Positions 20,469 to 29,108 of a stretch of DNA of 64,000 nucleotides are shown here, piece by piece (the first letter of the stretch is position 1; each line of letters begins with the position of its first letter). A program made the position numbers and the translations under genes. The stretch lies in contig NZ_LNQV01000003.1 of NCBI RefSeq assembly GCF_001515305.1, positions 1 to 64,000 of the forward strand, read 5' to 3'. The notes beneath the pieces were generated by a model, which saw only the letters and a program-made list of their open reading frames with translations, was not told the DNA's origin and searched no databases. The DNA comes from Aquitalea pelogenes (GTDB taxonomy: Bacteria; Pseudomonadota; Gammaproteobacteria; Burkholderiales; Chromobacteriaceae).

Positions 20469-20509
20469 GGCAAGGGCAGCCAGGGCACCCCGCCTTGGCT
20501 GCCTGGGCG

Positions 20510-20908
20510 CTAGCGCATGTACAAATCGGTACTGGCGCGGCGCAGCTGCTGATGGGTGAGCGACAGAATGCGGTACATATCCTCGCGCGACAGGTCGTCG
20601 CCGCGCTCATCTCCCAGCATTTCCAGCAAGTACGTCAATGGCTTCAGGCTGCCGTTAAGGTCGGCTTCCACCTTGTCTAGCCGCGCCTGCAACTGCAGGC
20701 ACACCCGCCACACCCGCTGCATGCAGGCATCGGCCAAGGGGTCCGGCTCTGGCCCCAGCGCCTGCTGCAAGCTTTCCAGACATGCATGCAAACGGCCCAG
20801 CGGCAGGCTGATCTGGCTCATGAAAGAAGCAAACTGCGGGTCGGACTGGGACGGGAAATCAGCAGGCAGGGACGACGGGAACGGCGGTGGTTGCGGAGTA
20901 CGGCTCAT
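20510..20908 (-). CDS. Hypothetical protein (132 residues), alpha-helical
   Basis: I do not recognise the family. After a Pro-rich N terminus the protein is predicted helical, with repeated Leu/Arg/Glu patterns (LHACLESLQQAL, CLQLQARLDKVEADL) and a polar end DDLSREDMYRILSLTHQQLRR. The start at 20908 has GGAGG eight bases upstream. It lies convergent to the chemoreceptor gene. A complementary pair GGCAGCCA/TGGCTGCC between the two stops (about 20477-20508) may terminate either. Confidence 0.6.
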   Translation of the reverse strand: MSRTPQPPPFPSSLPADFPSQSDPQFASFMSQISLPLGRLHACLESLQQALGPEPDPLADACMQRVWRVCLQLQARLDKVEADLNGSLKPLTYLLEMLGDERGDDLSREDMYRILSLTHQQLRRASTDLYMR

Positions 20909-21448
20909 GGCAAATCCTCCAAGGTGATGACCATCATCGCCACCTCCGACGCCAATCGGGGGTGGCAGGCACATGGCAGGATTGGCGTTACCGGTCACCT
21001 TGAACCCGGCGCTCGTAAGAGCTCCCACCAAGGCCTGCCATGGAAAAAGGCAAAGCAATGGTGCGAGGACTGGTACGTGTGCACGTAGCAGTCCGCCAAA
21101 GTGGGGTCGGGACGCCAATCCCGGTGCCGCTATTGAACGGCACCGGGCGATTATCAGCCGGGAAGGGGGCCAGAAGCAAGGCAGGCAGCCAGCCAGACGC
21201 GAACACCCGACCAGACGACACGGCGTGAATGAGCAAGGCGATGGATTCGCGGATTAATGCCCCGCGCAGTCTGGCAAGGCAGAGAAAGAATGTGACGTAA
21301 AAGCGGCTGACAAACCCATACCAGCCACCCAAGATGGCAAAGGCGTTACCAACAACAGGAAACCGGTGCCAAAGCGGCTCCCACCAAGGACTGCAAAAGT
21401 ATGAACAAGCCCACCATGTGCAGACGTGGTGGGCTTTTTTGCGGTCGC
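20909..21448. other. Non-coding region with strong hairpins; possible plus-strand RNA
   Basis: No protein gene is supported. A perfect 10-base stem CCCGGTGCCG/CGGCACCGGG lies at 21120-21147, and a strong plus-strand terminator closes the region at 21409-21440. No gene on the plus strand feeds that terminator, so a non-coding transcript is possible. I could not match it to RNase P RNA, tmRNA, 6S RNA or a known riboswitch. Confidence 0.4.
21407..21441 (+). terminator. Intrinsic terminator
   Basis: AAGCCCACCA-N10-TGGTGGGCTT is followed by TTTT on the plus strand. It also lies just past the end of the minus-strand nuclease-like gene at 21449 and may serve it, with a weaker TTGTTC tail. Confidence 0.7.
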
Positions 21449-22348
21449 TTACCGCTCGTAGGCTTTGATAATCAGCGCCTTGGCCAAATCAAATTCGGAC
21501 TGATTGCTGATGCTCAGCTCGATGTCACCGGTTCCCCAGTGCCCCACTTGCGATACATCACGGCCATTGGCAGGCAGCACCTCGCTGGCTGGTGACAGGT
21601 GCAAATACAGCAACAGGCGGCTTTTCTGCAGTACCAGCGTGGCAAAGTTCTTCAGGCGACGGTAGGCGTAATACAGCTTCAGTTCCTTGCGCTGTACGTC
21701 ATCACCCAAAGACAGGATGTAAGCCTCCACGGTTTCCAGTAGTGCCAGCATGGCTGGGTTCAGCTCGGCATAAATCTCCGCCACGCTTTTGTCGCCACTG
21801 CGGGTTTTACCGTTTTGCGGGCCAGGTGCCGCAGTAGAATTTGGCGAGGTGTTGGGTGTATTCGCCGCCTCCAATAACAGCAGTTCCTCGCCAAACAAGC
21901 GGTAGCGCACCAACTCGATTTGGCGGTTGATCTGCTGCACGGCATGCGCGTCGTACTTGGTGAAGTTGGCCGCAATGCAAATCAGCCGTGGGCCGCTCCA
22001 GTCGATGGCATCTGCCGTGGTTTTATCAAAGCGCTCCAGCACCAGTAGCTTGAACTCGGCTTGATGGTCCATCAGCCAATCCAGATAAAACAGCCCCTGA
22101 TTGATGACGTTTTCCGACTGCGAACGCTTGTACTCGATGATGACCGGGCAGTGGTTTTCGTCCAGCCCCAGGGTATCGATACGCCCGCCGTGGGTTTTAC
22201 CGGTGGTGTACTCCGACGCCACAAAACGGATGCCCAGCAGCGTGTCGAGATTCCGCTCAATCAGCGTTTGCAGCGGCTTTTCCAGGTCGGAAGCGGTGCC
22301 AGGTAGCTCGGTAGCTTGGGCGTACTGAAAAAGACGTAAATCGGCCAT
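21449..22348 (-). CDS. DUF5655 / PD-(D/E)XK-type nuclease-like protein
   Basis: The N-terminal half has GGRIDTLGLDENHCPVIIEYKRS, fitting the D-x(n)-E-x-K core of PD-(D/E)XK nucleases such as NucS/DUF91. The C-terminal part (LNPAMLALLETVEAYILSLGDDVQRKELKLYYAYRR to the end) fits the DUF5655 domain. Proteins of this type commonly accompany restriction loci, and this one is divergent from hsdR with 91 bases between. Whether it cuts DNA is not established. It could take part in the same defence island. Confidence 0.7.
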   Translation of the reverse strand: MADLRLFQYAQATELPGTASDLEKPLQTLIERNLDTLLGIRFVASEYTTGKTHGGRIDTLGLDENHCPVIIEYKRSQSENVINQGLFYLDWLMDHQAEFKLLVLERFDKTTADAIDWSGPRLICIAANFTKYDAHAVQQINRQIELVRYRLFGEELLLLEAANTPNTSPNSTAAPGPQNGKTRSGDKSVAEIYAELNPAMLALLETVEAYILSLGDDVQRKELKLYYAYRRLKNFATLVLQKSRLLLYLHLSPASEVLPANGRDVSQVGHWGTGDIELSISNQSEFDLAKALIIKAYER

Positions 22349-22377
22349 ATTGAGATGCCTGTATCGATATGCCCATT

Positions 22378-22395
22378 AGCACGCAAGCGCGTGCT
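22378..22395. promoter_or_regulatory. Palindrome in the hsdR / nuclease-like divergent promoter region
   Basis: AGCACGC-aagc-GCGTGCT is a perfect seven-base inverted repeat midway between the two divergent starts. It is a candidate operator for coordinated control of the island. Confidence 0.35.
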
Positions 22396-22439
22396 TAGGT
22401 TGTATCATTCCGGGATTGTGAGTAAACAGAGTCAGACCA

Positions 22440-25400
22440 ATGATAATCAATGAACGCCAGATCGAAGACGATCTTATCGCGAAGCTGACCGACCTCAAGT
22501 ATACCTGCCCTGACATTCGCGACCGCGCTGCGCTGGAAAAGAACTTTCGCGAGAAGTTCGAGGCCCTCAACCGGGTCAAGCTGACAGACACCGAATTTGC
22601 CAGGTTGTTGGATGAAATTGTCACCCCGGATGTCTTCGCCGCGGCCAAAACCTTACGCGGCATCAATGCCTTCACCCGCGACGACGGCACTCCGCTGAAT
22701 TACACGCTGGTGAACATCAAGGACTGGTGCAAAAACGACTTCGAAGTCATTCGCCAGCTCAGTATCAACACCGACAACAGTCACCATCGCTACGACGTTA
22801 TCCTGCTCATCAACGGTGTACCCGTGGTGCAGATCGAACTGAAAACCCTGGGCGTGAATCCACGCCGTGCCATGGAGCAGATCGTCGAGTACAAGGCCGA
22901 CCCCGGCAACGGCTATGGCAAGACGCTGCTGTGCTTCATGCAGCTGTTCATTGTCAGCAACCGTGACCGGACTTATTACTTTGCCAACAACAACGCGCGC
23001 CACTTTGCATTTAATGCCGACGAGCGTTTTCTGCCCATTTATGAGTTTGCTGATGCAAACAACCGCAAAATCAGCCAACTCGATGAGTTTGCCGAGCACT
23101 TCCTGAAAAAATGCGACCTGGGCCGTACCATCAGCCGTTATATGGTGCTGCTGGCCAGCGAACAAAAACTGATGGTGATGCGACCGTATCAGGTGTATGC
23201 CGTGCAGAAAATCATCCAGTGCATTGATGAAAATAATGGCAATGGCTACATCTGGCACACCACGGGCAGTGGCAAGACACTCACCTCCTTCAAGGCTTCA
23301 ACCCTGCTGAAGGAAAACGAGCATATCTATAAGTGTGTGTTCGTGGTGGACCGCAAAGACCTCGACCGCCAGACGCGGGAGGAATTCAACCGCTTCCAGG
23401 AAGGCTGCGTCGAAGAAAACACCAACACCGCAGCCCTGGTGCGTCGCCTGCTGTCAGACGACTATGCTGACAAGGTTATCGTTACCACCATCCAGAAGCT
23501 GGGCCTGGCACTGGATGAAAACAGCAAGCGCAACAAGCAGCGCAGCAAAAAAGGGCAGGCCACCTACAAGGAACAGCTAGAAGTACTGCAAGACAAACGT
23601 ATCGTCTTCATCTTTGACGAATGCCACCGCTCACAGTTTGGTGATAACCACAAAGCCATTAAAACGTTTTTCCCCAAGGCGCAGCTGTTTGGCTTCACCG
23701 GCACGCCCATTTTCAAGGACAACGCGACAGTCCCCAGAATTAGCTCCAAAGATGGTATGCAGGATGCGGAAAAAACGCTGGTCACCACCGAGGACCTGTT
23801 TCAGAAAGAGCTGCACGCTTACACCATCACCCACGCTATTGAAGACGGTAATGTGCTGCGCTTTCACATCGATTACTACAAGCCCGAAGGCAAAAAGCCG
23901 CCCAAACCCGGCGAGCCCATTGCCAAGAAAGCTGTTGTCGATGCCATTCTGGCCAAACATGATGCCGCCACCGGCGGACGGCGCTTTAACGCCATCCTGG
24001 CTACCGCGTCCATCAACGACGCCATCGAATACCATGCGTTGTTCAAGACCATGCAGGCAGAAAAGCGCGAGGCCGACCCTGATTTTCAGCCACTAAACAT
24101 TGCCTGTGTCTTTTCCCCGCCCGCTGAGGGCAACCCGGATGTGAAGCAGATTCAGGAAGACCTGCCGCAAGAACAGGCGGATAACGAAGAAGACCCGGAA
24201 GGCAAGAAAGCCGCGCTCAAGAGCATTCTGGAAGACTACAACGCGCGCTACGGCACCAACCACCGTTTGAGTGAGTTCGACCTTTACTATCAGGACGTGC
24301 AAAAGCGCATCAAAGACCAGCAGTGGCCAAATAGCGACTATCCGGCCAAGCAGAAGATAGACATCACCATTGTGGTGGACATGCTGCTGACAGGCTTTGA
24401 TTCCAAATTCCTGAACACGCTATATGTGGACAAGAACCTTAAATATCACGGTTTGATTCAGGCTTTTTCGCGTACCAATCGGGTGTTGACCAGTATCCAA
24501 GCCGATGACAAAAAGCCCAATGGCAGCAAACCATTCGGCAATATCCTGGATTTCCGCCAGCAATTGGATTCCGTCAATGCTGCCATTGCGCTTTTCAGCG
24601 GCGAAAAAACCGCTGAGCAGGCGCGGGAAATCTGGCTGGTGGACAAGGCACCGGCAGTGATTCAGCGGCTGGAAACAGCAGTGCAAAAGCTGGACGATTT
24701 CATGAAAGCGCAAGGCTTGGCCTGCACACCTTCCGAGGTGGCCAACCTGAAAGGAGACACCGCCCGTGCCGCCTTCATCACTCACTTCAAGGAAGTACAG
24801 CGCCTCAAAACACAGCTGGACCAATACACCGACCTCACCGACGAGCACAAAGCGGCTATCGAGCAGCTGTTACCTAATGAGGCTCTGCGTGGCTTTAAAG
24901 GCCAGTACCTGGCAACTGCCAAGGAACTTAGAGAGAGACAAGGCAAGACCGGCAGCAAGAATGATACCGGCGCTGCCGACCAACTCGATTTCGAGTTCGT
25001 ACTCTTCGCCTCTGCGGTGATCGACTACGACTACATCATGGGGCTACTCGCCAAGTATTCAGCCAGAGCACCGGGCAAGGCCACCATGAGCCGCGATGAA
25101 CTGATCAGCCTGATCAGCGCCGATGCCAAGTTCATCAACGAGCGCGAAGACATTGCCGCTTACATCGCTACGCTCAAGGCCGGCGAAGGCTTGTCGGAGG
25201 ATGCTATCCGTGAGGGCTATGTCCGCTTCAAGGCCGAGCAGAACGCCAAAGAGCTTTCTGCTATTGCCGCCAAGCACGGCCTGGCTACTGCTGCGCTGCA
25301 AGCCTTTGTCGACAACATTCTGGACCGCATGATTTTTGATGGCGAGCTGTTGGGCGACCTGATGGCCCCGCTGGAGCTGGGCTGGAAAGCCCGCACCCAA

Positions 25401-25493
25401 GCCGAACTGGCACTAATGGAAGACCTGTACCCTCTTCTCACCCAACGCGCCGCTGGCCGCGATATTTCAGGACTGAGTGCGTATGAGCAGTAA
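22440..25493 (+). CDS. hsdR: Type I restriction enzyme, restriction/translocation subunit (type IC-like)
   Basis: The 1017-residue protein has the N-terminal nuclease motif (RYDVILLINGVPVVQIELK, about residues 117-136) and the translocase with Walker A TTGSGKT near 274, FDECHRSQFG near 390 and the FTGTPIF motif. The later motif TGFDSKFLNTLYVDKNLKYHGLIQAFSRTNR is also present. It resembles EcoR124I. It translocates and cleaves DNA lacking the methylation mark. Its stop overlaps the start of hsdS by 11 bases, so they are co-translated. Confidence 0.96.
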   Translation: MIINERQIEDDLIAKLTDLKYTCPDIRDRAALEKNFREKFEALNRVKLTDTEFARLLDEIVTPDVFAAAKTLRGINAFTRDDGTPLNYTLVNIKDWCKNDFEVIRQLSINTDNSHHRYDVILLINGVPVVQIELKTLGVNPRRAMEQIVEYKADPGNGYGKTLLCFMQLFIVSNRDRTYYFANNNARHFAFNADERFLPIYEFADANNRKISQLDEFAEHFLKKCDLGRTISRYMVLLASEQKLMVMRPYQVYAVQKIIQCIDENNGNGYIWHTTGSGKTLTSFKASTLLKENEHIYKCVFVVDRKDLDRQTREEFNRFQEGCVEENTNTAALVRRLLSDDYADKVIVTTIQKLGLALDENSKRNKQRSKKGQATYKEQLEVLQDKRIVFIFDECHRSQFGDNHKAIKTFFPKAQLFGFTGTPIFKDNATVPRISSKDGMQDAEKTLVTTEDLFQKELHAYTITHAIEDGNVLRFHIDYYKPEGKKPPKPGEPIAKKAVVDAILAKHDAATGGRRFNAILATASINDAIEYHALFKTMQAEKREADPDFQPLNIACVFSPPAEGNPDVKQIQEDLPQEQADNEEDPEGKKAALKSILEDYNARYGTNHRLSEFDLYYQDVQKRIKDQQWPNSDYPAKQKIDITIVVDMLLTGFDSKFLNTLYVDKNLKYHGLIQAFSRTNRVLTSIQADDKKPNGSKPFGNILDFRQQLDSVNAAIALFSGEKTAEQAREIWLVDKAPAVIQRLETAVQKLDDFMKAQGLACTPSEVANLKGDTARAAFITHFKEVQRLKTQLDQYTDLTDEHKAAIEQLLPNEALRGFKGQYLATAKELRERQGKTGSKNDTGAADQLDFEFVLFASAVIDYDYIMGLLAKYSARAPGKATMSRDELISLISADAKFINEREDIAAYIATLKAGEGLSEDAIREGYVRFKAEQNAKELSAIAAKHGLATAALQAFVDNILDRMIFDGELLGDLMAPLELGWKARTQAELALMEDLYPLLTQRAAGRDISGLSAYEQ

Positions 25494-26802
25494 GAACAAA
25501 ACCACCGCTACAACGGATGAAGCAAAGCATACGCTGGTGCCGAAGCTGCGGTTTCCGGAGTTTCGGGGGGGCGAGGGATGGGAATATGCGCCTCTTGGCA
25601 AACTACTGATGAAAAGCCCTGACTACGGCGTGAACGCTGCCGCAGTGCCCTTTACTGAACGGCTACCACAATACTTGCGAATCACCGACATCTCGGAAGA
25701 TGGCACATATCTCAGCGCCAAAAAGGTTTCAGTTGATCTCGAACCGAAAGATGAAATCTATTTGGAAGAAGGGGATATCGTTCTGGCGCGCACAGGAGCA
25801 AGCGTCGGAAAGTCATACAGATACCGCAAAGCGGACGGTCGATTGGTCTTCGCGGGCTTTTTAATTCGAGTTAAGCCGAATCCAAAACGGTTGGTTTCCA
25901 CGTACCTCGCCAACTTTTTGACGACAGAGCAGTATTGGAAATGGGTCGCTGCTACTTCTGCGCGAAGTGGGCAACCCGGCATCAATAGCGTCGAATACAG
26001 TGCGCTACCTATTCCTTTGCCAACCGAGTTCCCCGAACAACAAAAAATCGCCGACTGTCTGAGTTCAGTAGATGAGCTGATCGCCGTGCAAGCGCAGAAA
26101 GTGGACGCGCTTAAGACCCATAAGAAAGGGCTGATGCAGCAGCTTTTCCCCCGCGAAGGTGAGACCCAGCCTCGTCTCCGCTTCCCCGAATTTCAAAATG
26201 CCGGGAAGTGGGAAGAGCAGCATCTTGGCGATTATTTCGATCCTATTCGGAATGGCTTTGTCGGCACGGCAACACCCTATTACACAACGAGCGATGGTAT
26301 TCGATACCTTCAGGGCCGAAACATTAAGCAAGGACGTATCGAAGCCGACAACCTAATTTTCATTACTAGTGAATTTCATAATAGGCAGCGCAAATCTCAC
26401 CTCAAGACAGGTGACATTTTGATGGTCCAATCAGGGCATGTAGGAGAGTGTGCAGTTATTGGCCCCGATTTCGTTGGGGCCAATTGTCACGCGTTAGTCA
26501 TTCTCACCCCAAAGCGGAAGCTCAGCTCTGACTTCTTTGCTCACTACTTCTATTCGCCAATCGGTAAACTTGCAATCTTCCAGATTACGACTGGCAATAC
26601 AATCAAACACATTTTAGCTAGCGAGTTAAAGACGTTGCCGGTACTTGTTCCTGACTTGTCTGAACAACAACGCATAGCCTCGTGCCTGAGCAGTCTTGAT
26701 ACCCTGATCACCGCCGAGGACCAAAAGCTCGAAGCCCTCAAGACCCACAAAAAGGGCCTGATGCAGCAGTTATTCCCCTCAACAGACGAGGTGAGGGCAT
26801 GA
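25483..26802 (+). CDS. hsdS: Type I restriction enzyme, specificity subunit
   Basis: The protein has two target-recognition domains separated by repeated conserved helices. The phrase ALKTHKKGLMQQLFP occurs at the end of each half (about residues 209-223 and again near the C terminus), the hallmark of HsdS. The two variable halves define a split DNA target that cannot be read from sequence. It overlaps hsdR by 11 bases, and the next gene overlaps its end by four bases (ATGA). Confidence 0.95.
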   Translation: MSSKNKTTATTDEAKHTLVPKLRFPEFRGGEGWEYAPLGKLLMKSPDYGVNAAAVPFTERLPQYLRITDISEDGTYLSAKKVSVDLEPKDEIYLEEGDIVLARTGASVGKSYRYRKADGRLVFAGFLIRVKPNPKRLVSTYLANFLTTEQYWKWVAATSARSGQPGINSVEYSALPIPLPTEFPEQQKIADCLSSVDELIAVQAQKVDALKTHKKGLMQQLFPREGETQPRLRFPEFQNAGKWEEQHLGDYFDPIRNGFVGTATPYYTTSDGIRYLQGRNIKQGRIEADNLIFITSEFHNRQRKSHLKTGDILMVQSGHVGECAVIGPDFVGANCHALVILTPKRKLSSDFFAHYFYSPIGKLAIFQITTGNTIKHILASELKTLPVLVPDLSEQQRIASCLSSLDTLITAEDQKLEALKTHKKGLMQQLFPSTDEVRA

Positions 26803-28004
26803 GCGACCAACCCACGATCAGGCACTATGCCAACTTGCAAACGATGGCGCGCAAACTGCGCTCAGACCTGCCCGACATTGATCTCATCCTGCTCTACGCC
26901 TACAACCGTACCGGAAAGACGCGGTTGTCGATGGCGTTCAAGGATGAGAAAAAGCGTAAGATCGGCGTCGCGGACACGCTTTATTTCAATGCCTACACCG
27001 AGGATTTGTTCACCTGGGATAATGATCTGGACGGTGATGAGGTCCGGCAATTGCAGCTTAATCAGCGCTCTACCTTCTTCAATGGGCTGAGAGACCTGGC
27101 GCTGGACGAAACCATTGCGGGCTATCTCAATCGCTACGCAGACTTTGATTTTGATATTGATTACACCAACTGGAAGATCAGTTTTTCCAAAGAAGTTTTT
27201 CGGCAAAGGCGGGGTGCAGAGCCTGAGCGAATCACCGAGACGAATATCAAGATTTCCCGTGGAGAGCAGAACATTTTCATCTGGTGCCTGTTTATGGCCA
27301 TTTGCGAACGGATGCTAGACGGTCATGAATCTTATCAATGGGTGAAATATCTTTACATTGACGACCCTATCTCCTCACTGGACGATAACAACGCGATTGC
27401 TGTGGCCTGCGACCTGGCCAAGTTGTTGCGCAGGGCGGCCAGCCGCCAAGACGAGAATGGTGCACCGGCACCCATCAAGGTGGTGTTTTCTTCGCATCAC
27501 TCCCTGTTCTTCAATGTGATGTGCAATGAGCTTGGCCGGACAAAAGAAGGCGAGCCGAAAGTCAGCCACAAGCGTTACTTTCTGCACCGCCCGAATGGCG
27601 ATGGCAAATATACTTTGCGGGCCACTGAGGACACACCGTTTTTCCATCACGTCGCATCCCTCGCCGAACTGCAATTGGCGGCCGCTCCCGACACGGGCAA
27701 GCTCTATACCTTTCATTTCAACGCGCTGCGCAGCATCATGGAAAAAACCGCGTCTTTCTTCGGCCATGCAGATATTTCCTTCTGTCTCAAAGCGCTGAAT
27801 CAGGAAGATGTGGCACTCTACAACCGTGCCTTGAACCTGCTCAGCCATGGCAAATACGCCATCCACGAACCCACTGAAATGGGCGAAGATAACCAAAACC
27901 TCTTCCGGCGTATTTTTAGAGACTTCACCACGCAGTTTCAGTTTGACCTGCCACAAATCTTGGCGGCAGAGCCGGCTGGGGCTGAGCGGAACCCAGCTGC
28001 ATGA
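26799..28004 (+). CDS. prrC: PrrC-type anticodon nuclease, restriction-linked ABC-type ATPase
   Basis: The 401-residue protein aligns by eye along its length with E. coli PrrC (396 residues). It shares the P-loop segment YAYNRTGKTRLS (about 33-44), YFNAYTEDLFTWDNDL, the ABC signature ISRGEQNIFIW (about 152-162), Walker B and D-loop YIDDPISSLDD (about 186-196) and the H-switch SSHHSLFFNV. The C-terminal nuclease region has R311-x3-E315 in ALRSIMEKTASFFG and H350 in LLSHG, matching the PrrC triad R320/E324/H356. PrrC is held inactive by its type IC restriction partner and cuts tRNA-Lys in the anticodon loop when phage disable restriction. Its place inside an hsd operon fits. Odd: Arg replaces Gly in the family P-loop NGTGKT. 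Confidence 0.88.
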   Translation: MSDQPTIRHYANLQTMARKLRSDLPDIDLILLYAYNRTGKTRLSMAFKDEKKRKIGVADTLYFNAYTEDLFTWDNDLDGDEVRQLQLNQRSTFFNGLRDLALDETIAGYLNRYADFDFDIDYTNWKISFSKEVFRQRRGAEPERITETNIKISRGEQNIFIWCLFMAICERMLDGHESYQWVKYLYIDDPISSLDDNNAIAVACDLAKLLRRAASRQDENGAPAPIKVVFSSHHSLFFNVMCNELGRTKEGEPKVSHKRYFLHRPNGDGKYTLRATEDTPFFHHVASLAELQLAAAPDTGKLYTFHFNALRSIMEKTASFFGHADISFCLKALNQEDVALYNRALNLLSHGKYAIHEPTEMGEDNQNLFRRIFRDFTTQFQFDLPQILAAEPAGAERNPAA

Positions 28005-29011
28005 GCGACCTCATTCTTTACACCACCGAAGATGGCCGCAGCCAGATCAAGCTGCGGGCAAAAGACCAGACGGTCTGGCTGACGCAGCGTGAAATGGCTC
28101 AGCTGTTTGATGTGAGCACGGACAATGTGGGGCTGCATCTCAAGAACATCTTTGAGGATGGCGAGTTGCTGCGGGAGGCAACTACCGAGGAATCCTCGGT
28201 AGTTCAAACCGAAGGGGAGCGGGAAGTAAACCGTCCCGTCACACTGTACAAGCTCGATGCCATCCTGGCCGTCGGCTACCGCGTGCGCTCGCCGCGCGGC
28301 GTCCAGTTTCGCCGCTGGGCCTCCACCGTGCTGAAAGAGTACCTGGTCAAGGGCTTTGTCATGGATGACGAGCGGCTGAAAAACCCGGATGGTCGCCCGG
28401 ATTACTTCGATGAGATGCTGGCACGCATCCGCGACATCCGGGCCTCGGAAAAGCGCTTTTATCAGAAGGTGCGCGACCTGTTTGCCCTCTGCAGCGACTA
28501 CGACAAGACCGACAAGGCCACCCAGCTTTTCTTTGCCACGGTGCAGAACCTGTTGATCTATGCCGTGACGCAAAAGACCGCAGCCGAACTGATTACCGCC
28601 CGTGCCAACCCAGCCGACCTAAATTTCGGTCTACTGTCCTGGAAGGGAAATAAAGTGCGTAAGGCCGATATTTTGGTGGCCAAAAACTACCTGACTGAGG
28701 ATGAGGTCGACACCCTGAACCGGCTGGTGGTGATCTTTCTGGAAACCGCCGAATTGCGGGCCAAGAGCAAGCAAGAAACGCGCATGGCTTTCTGGAAGCA
28801 GAATGTGGACCAGATCATCACTCTCAACGGTTTCCCGCTGCTGAGCCACGCTGGCAGCATCAGCCACGCGCAAATGGAAATGAACATGGGCGAGCTGTAC
28901 GTGCAATTTGATCAGGACCGCAAACGACAGGAAGCCATAGCCGCTGACTTGCAGGATGAGGCCGAGTTGCAGGCGCTGGAGAACACCCTGAAACAGCGGG
29001 CAAAGAAATGA
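28001..29011 (+). CDS. rhuM: RhuM-family protein
   Basis: The 336-residue protein matches the virulence RhuM family: LYTTEDGRSQIKLRAKDQTVWLTQREMAQLFDVSTDNVGLHLKNIF at the N terminus, then SPRGVQFRRWASTVLKEYLVKGF. The N-terminal part resembles a phage-type winged DNA-binding module (Rha/KilA-like). RhuM genes often ride in type I restriction operons, and their function there is unresolved. The start overlaps the prrC stop by four bases. A 97-base gap precedes hsdM. Confidence 0.85.
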   Translation: MSDLILYTTEDGRSQIKLRAKDQTVWLTQREMAQLFDVSTDNVGLHLKNIFEDGELLREATTEESSVVQTEGEREVNRPVTLYKLDAILAVGYRVRSPRGVQFRRWASTVLKEYLVKGFVMDDERLKNPDGRPDYFDEMLARIRDIRASEKRFYQKVRDLFALCSDYDKTDKATQLFFATVQNLLIYAVTQKTAAELITARANPADLNFGLLSWKGNKVRKADILVAKNYLTEDEVDTLNRLVVIFLETAELRAKSKQETRMAFWKQNVDQIITLNGFPLLSHAGSISHAQMEMNMGELYVQFDQDRKRQEAIAADLQDEAELQALENTLKQRAKK

Positions 29012-29108
29012 GCAAATCGTTTTATTGCCACACGGCAATCAATACCATCCGGGAATAGGTACGCAGCCAAGTTGCGCGCCTGTCCAACACACCCGACAGA
29101 AACACACC

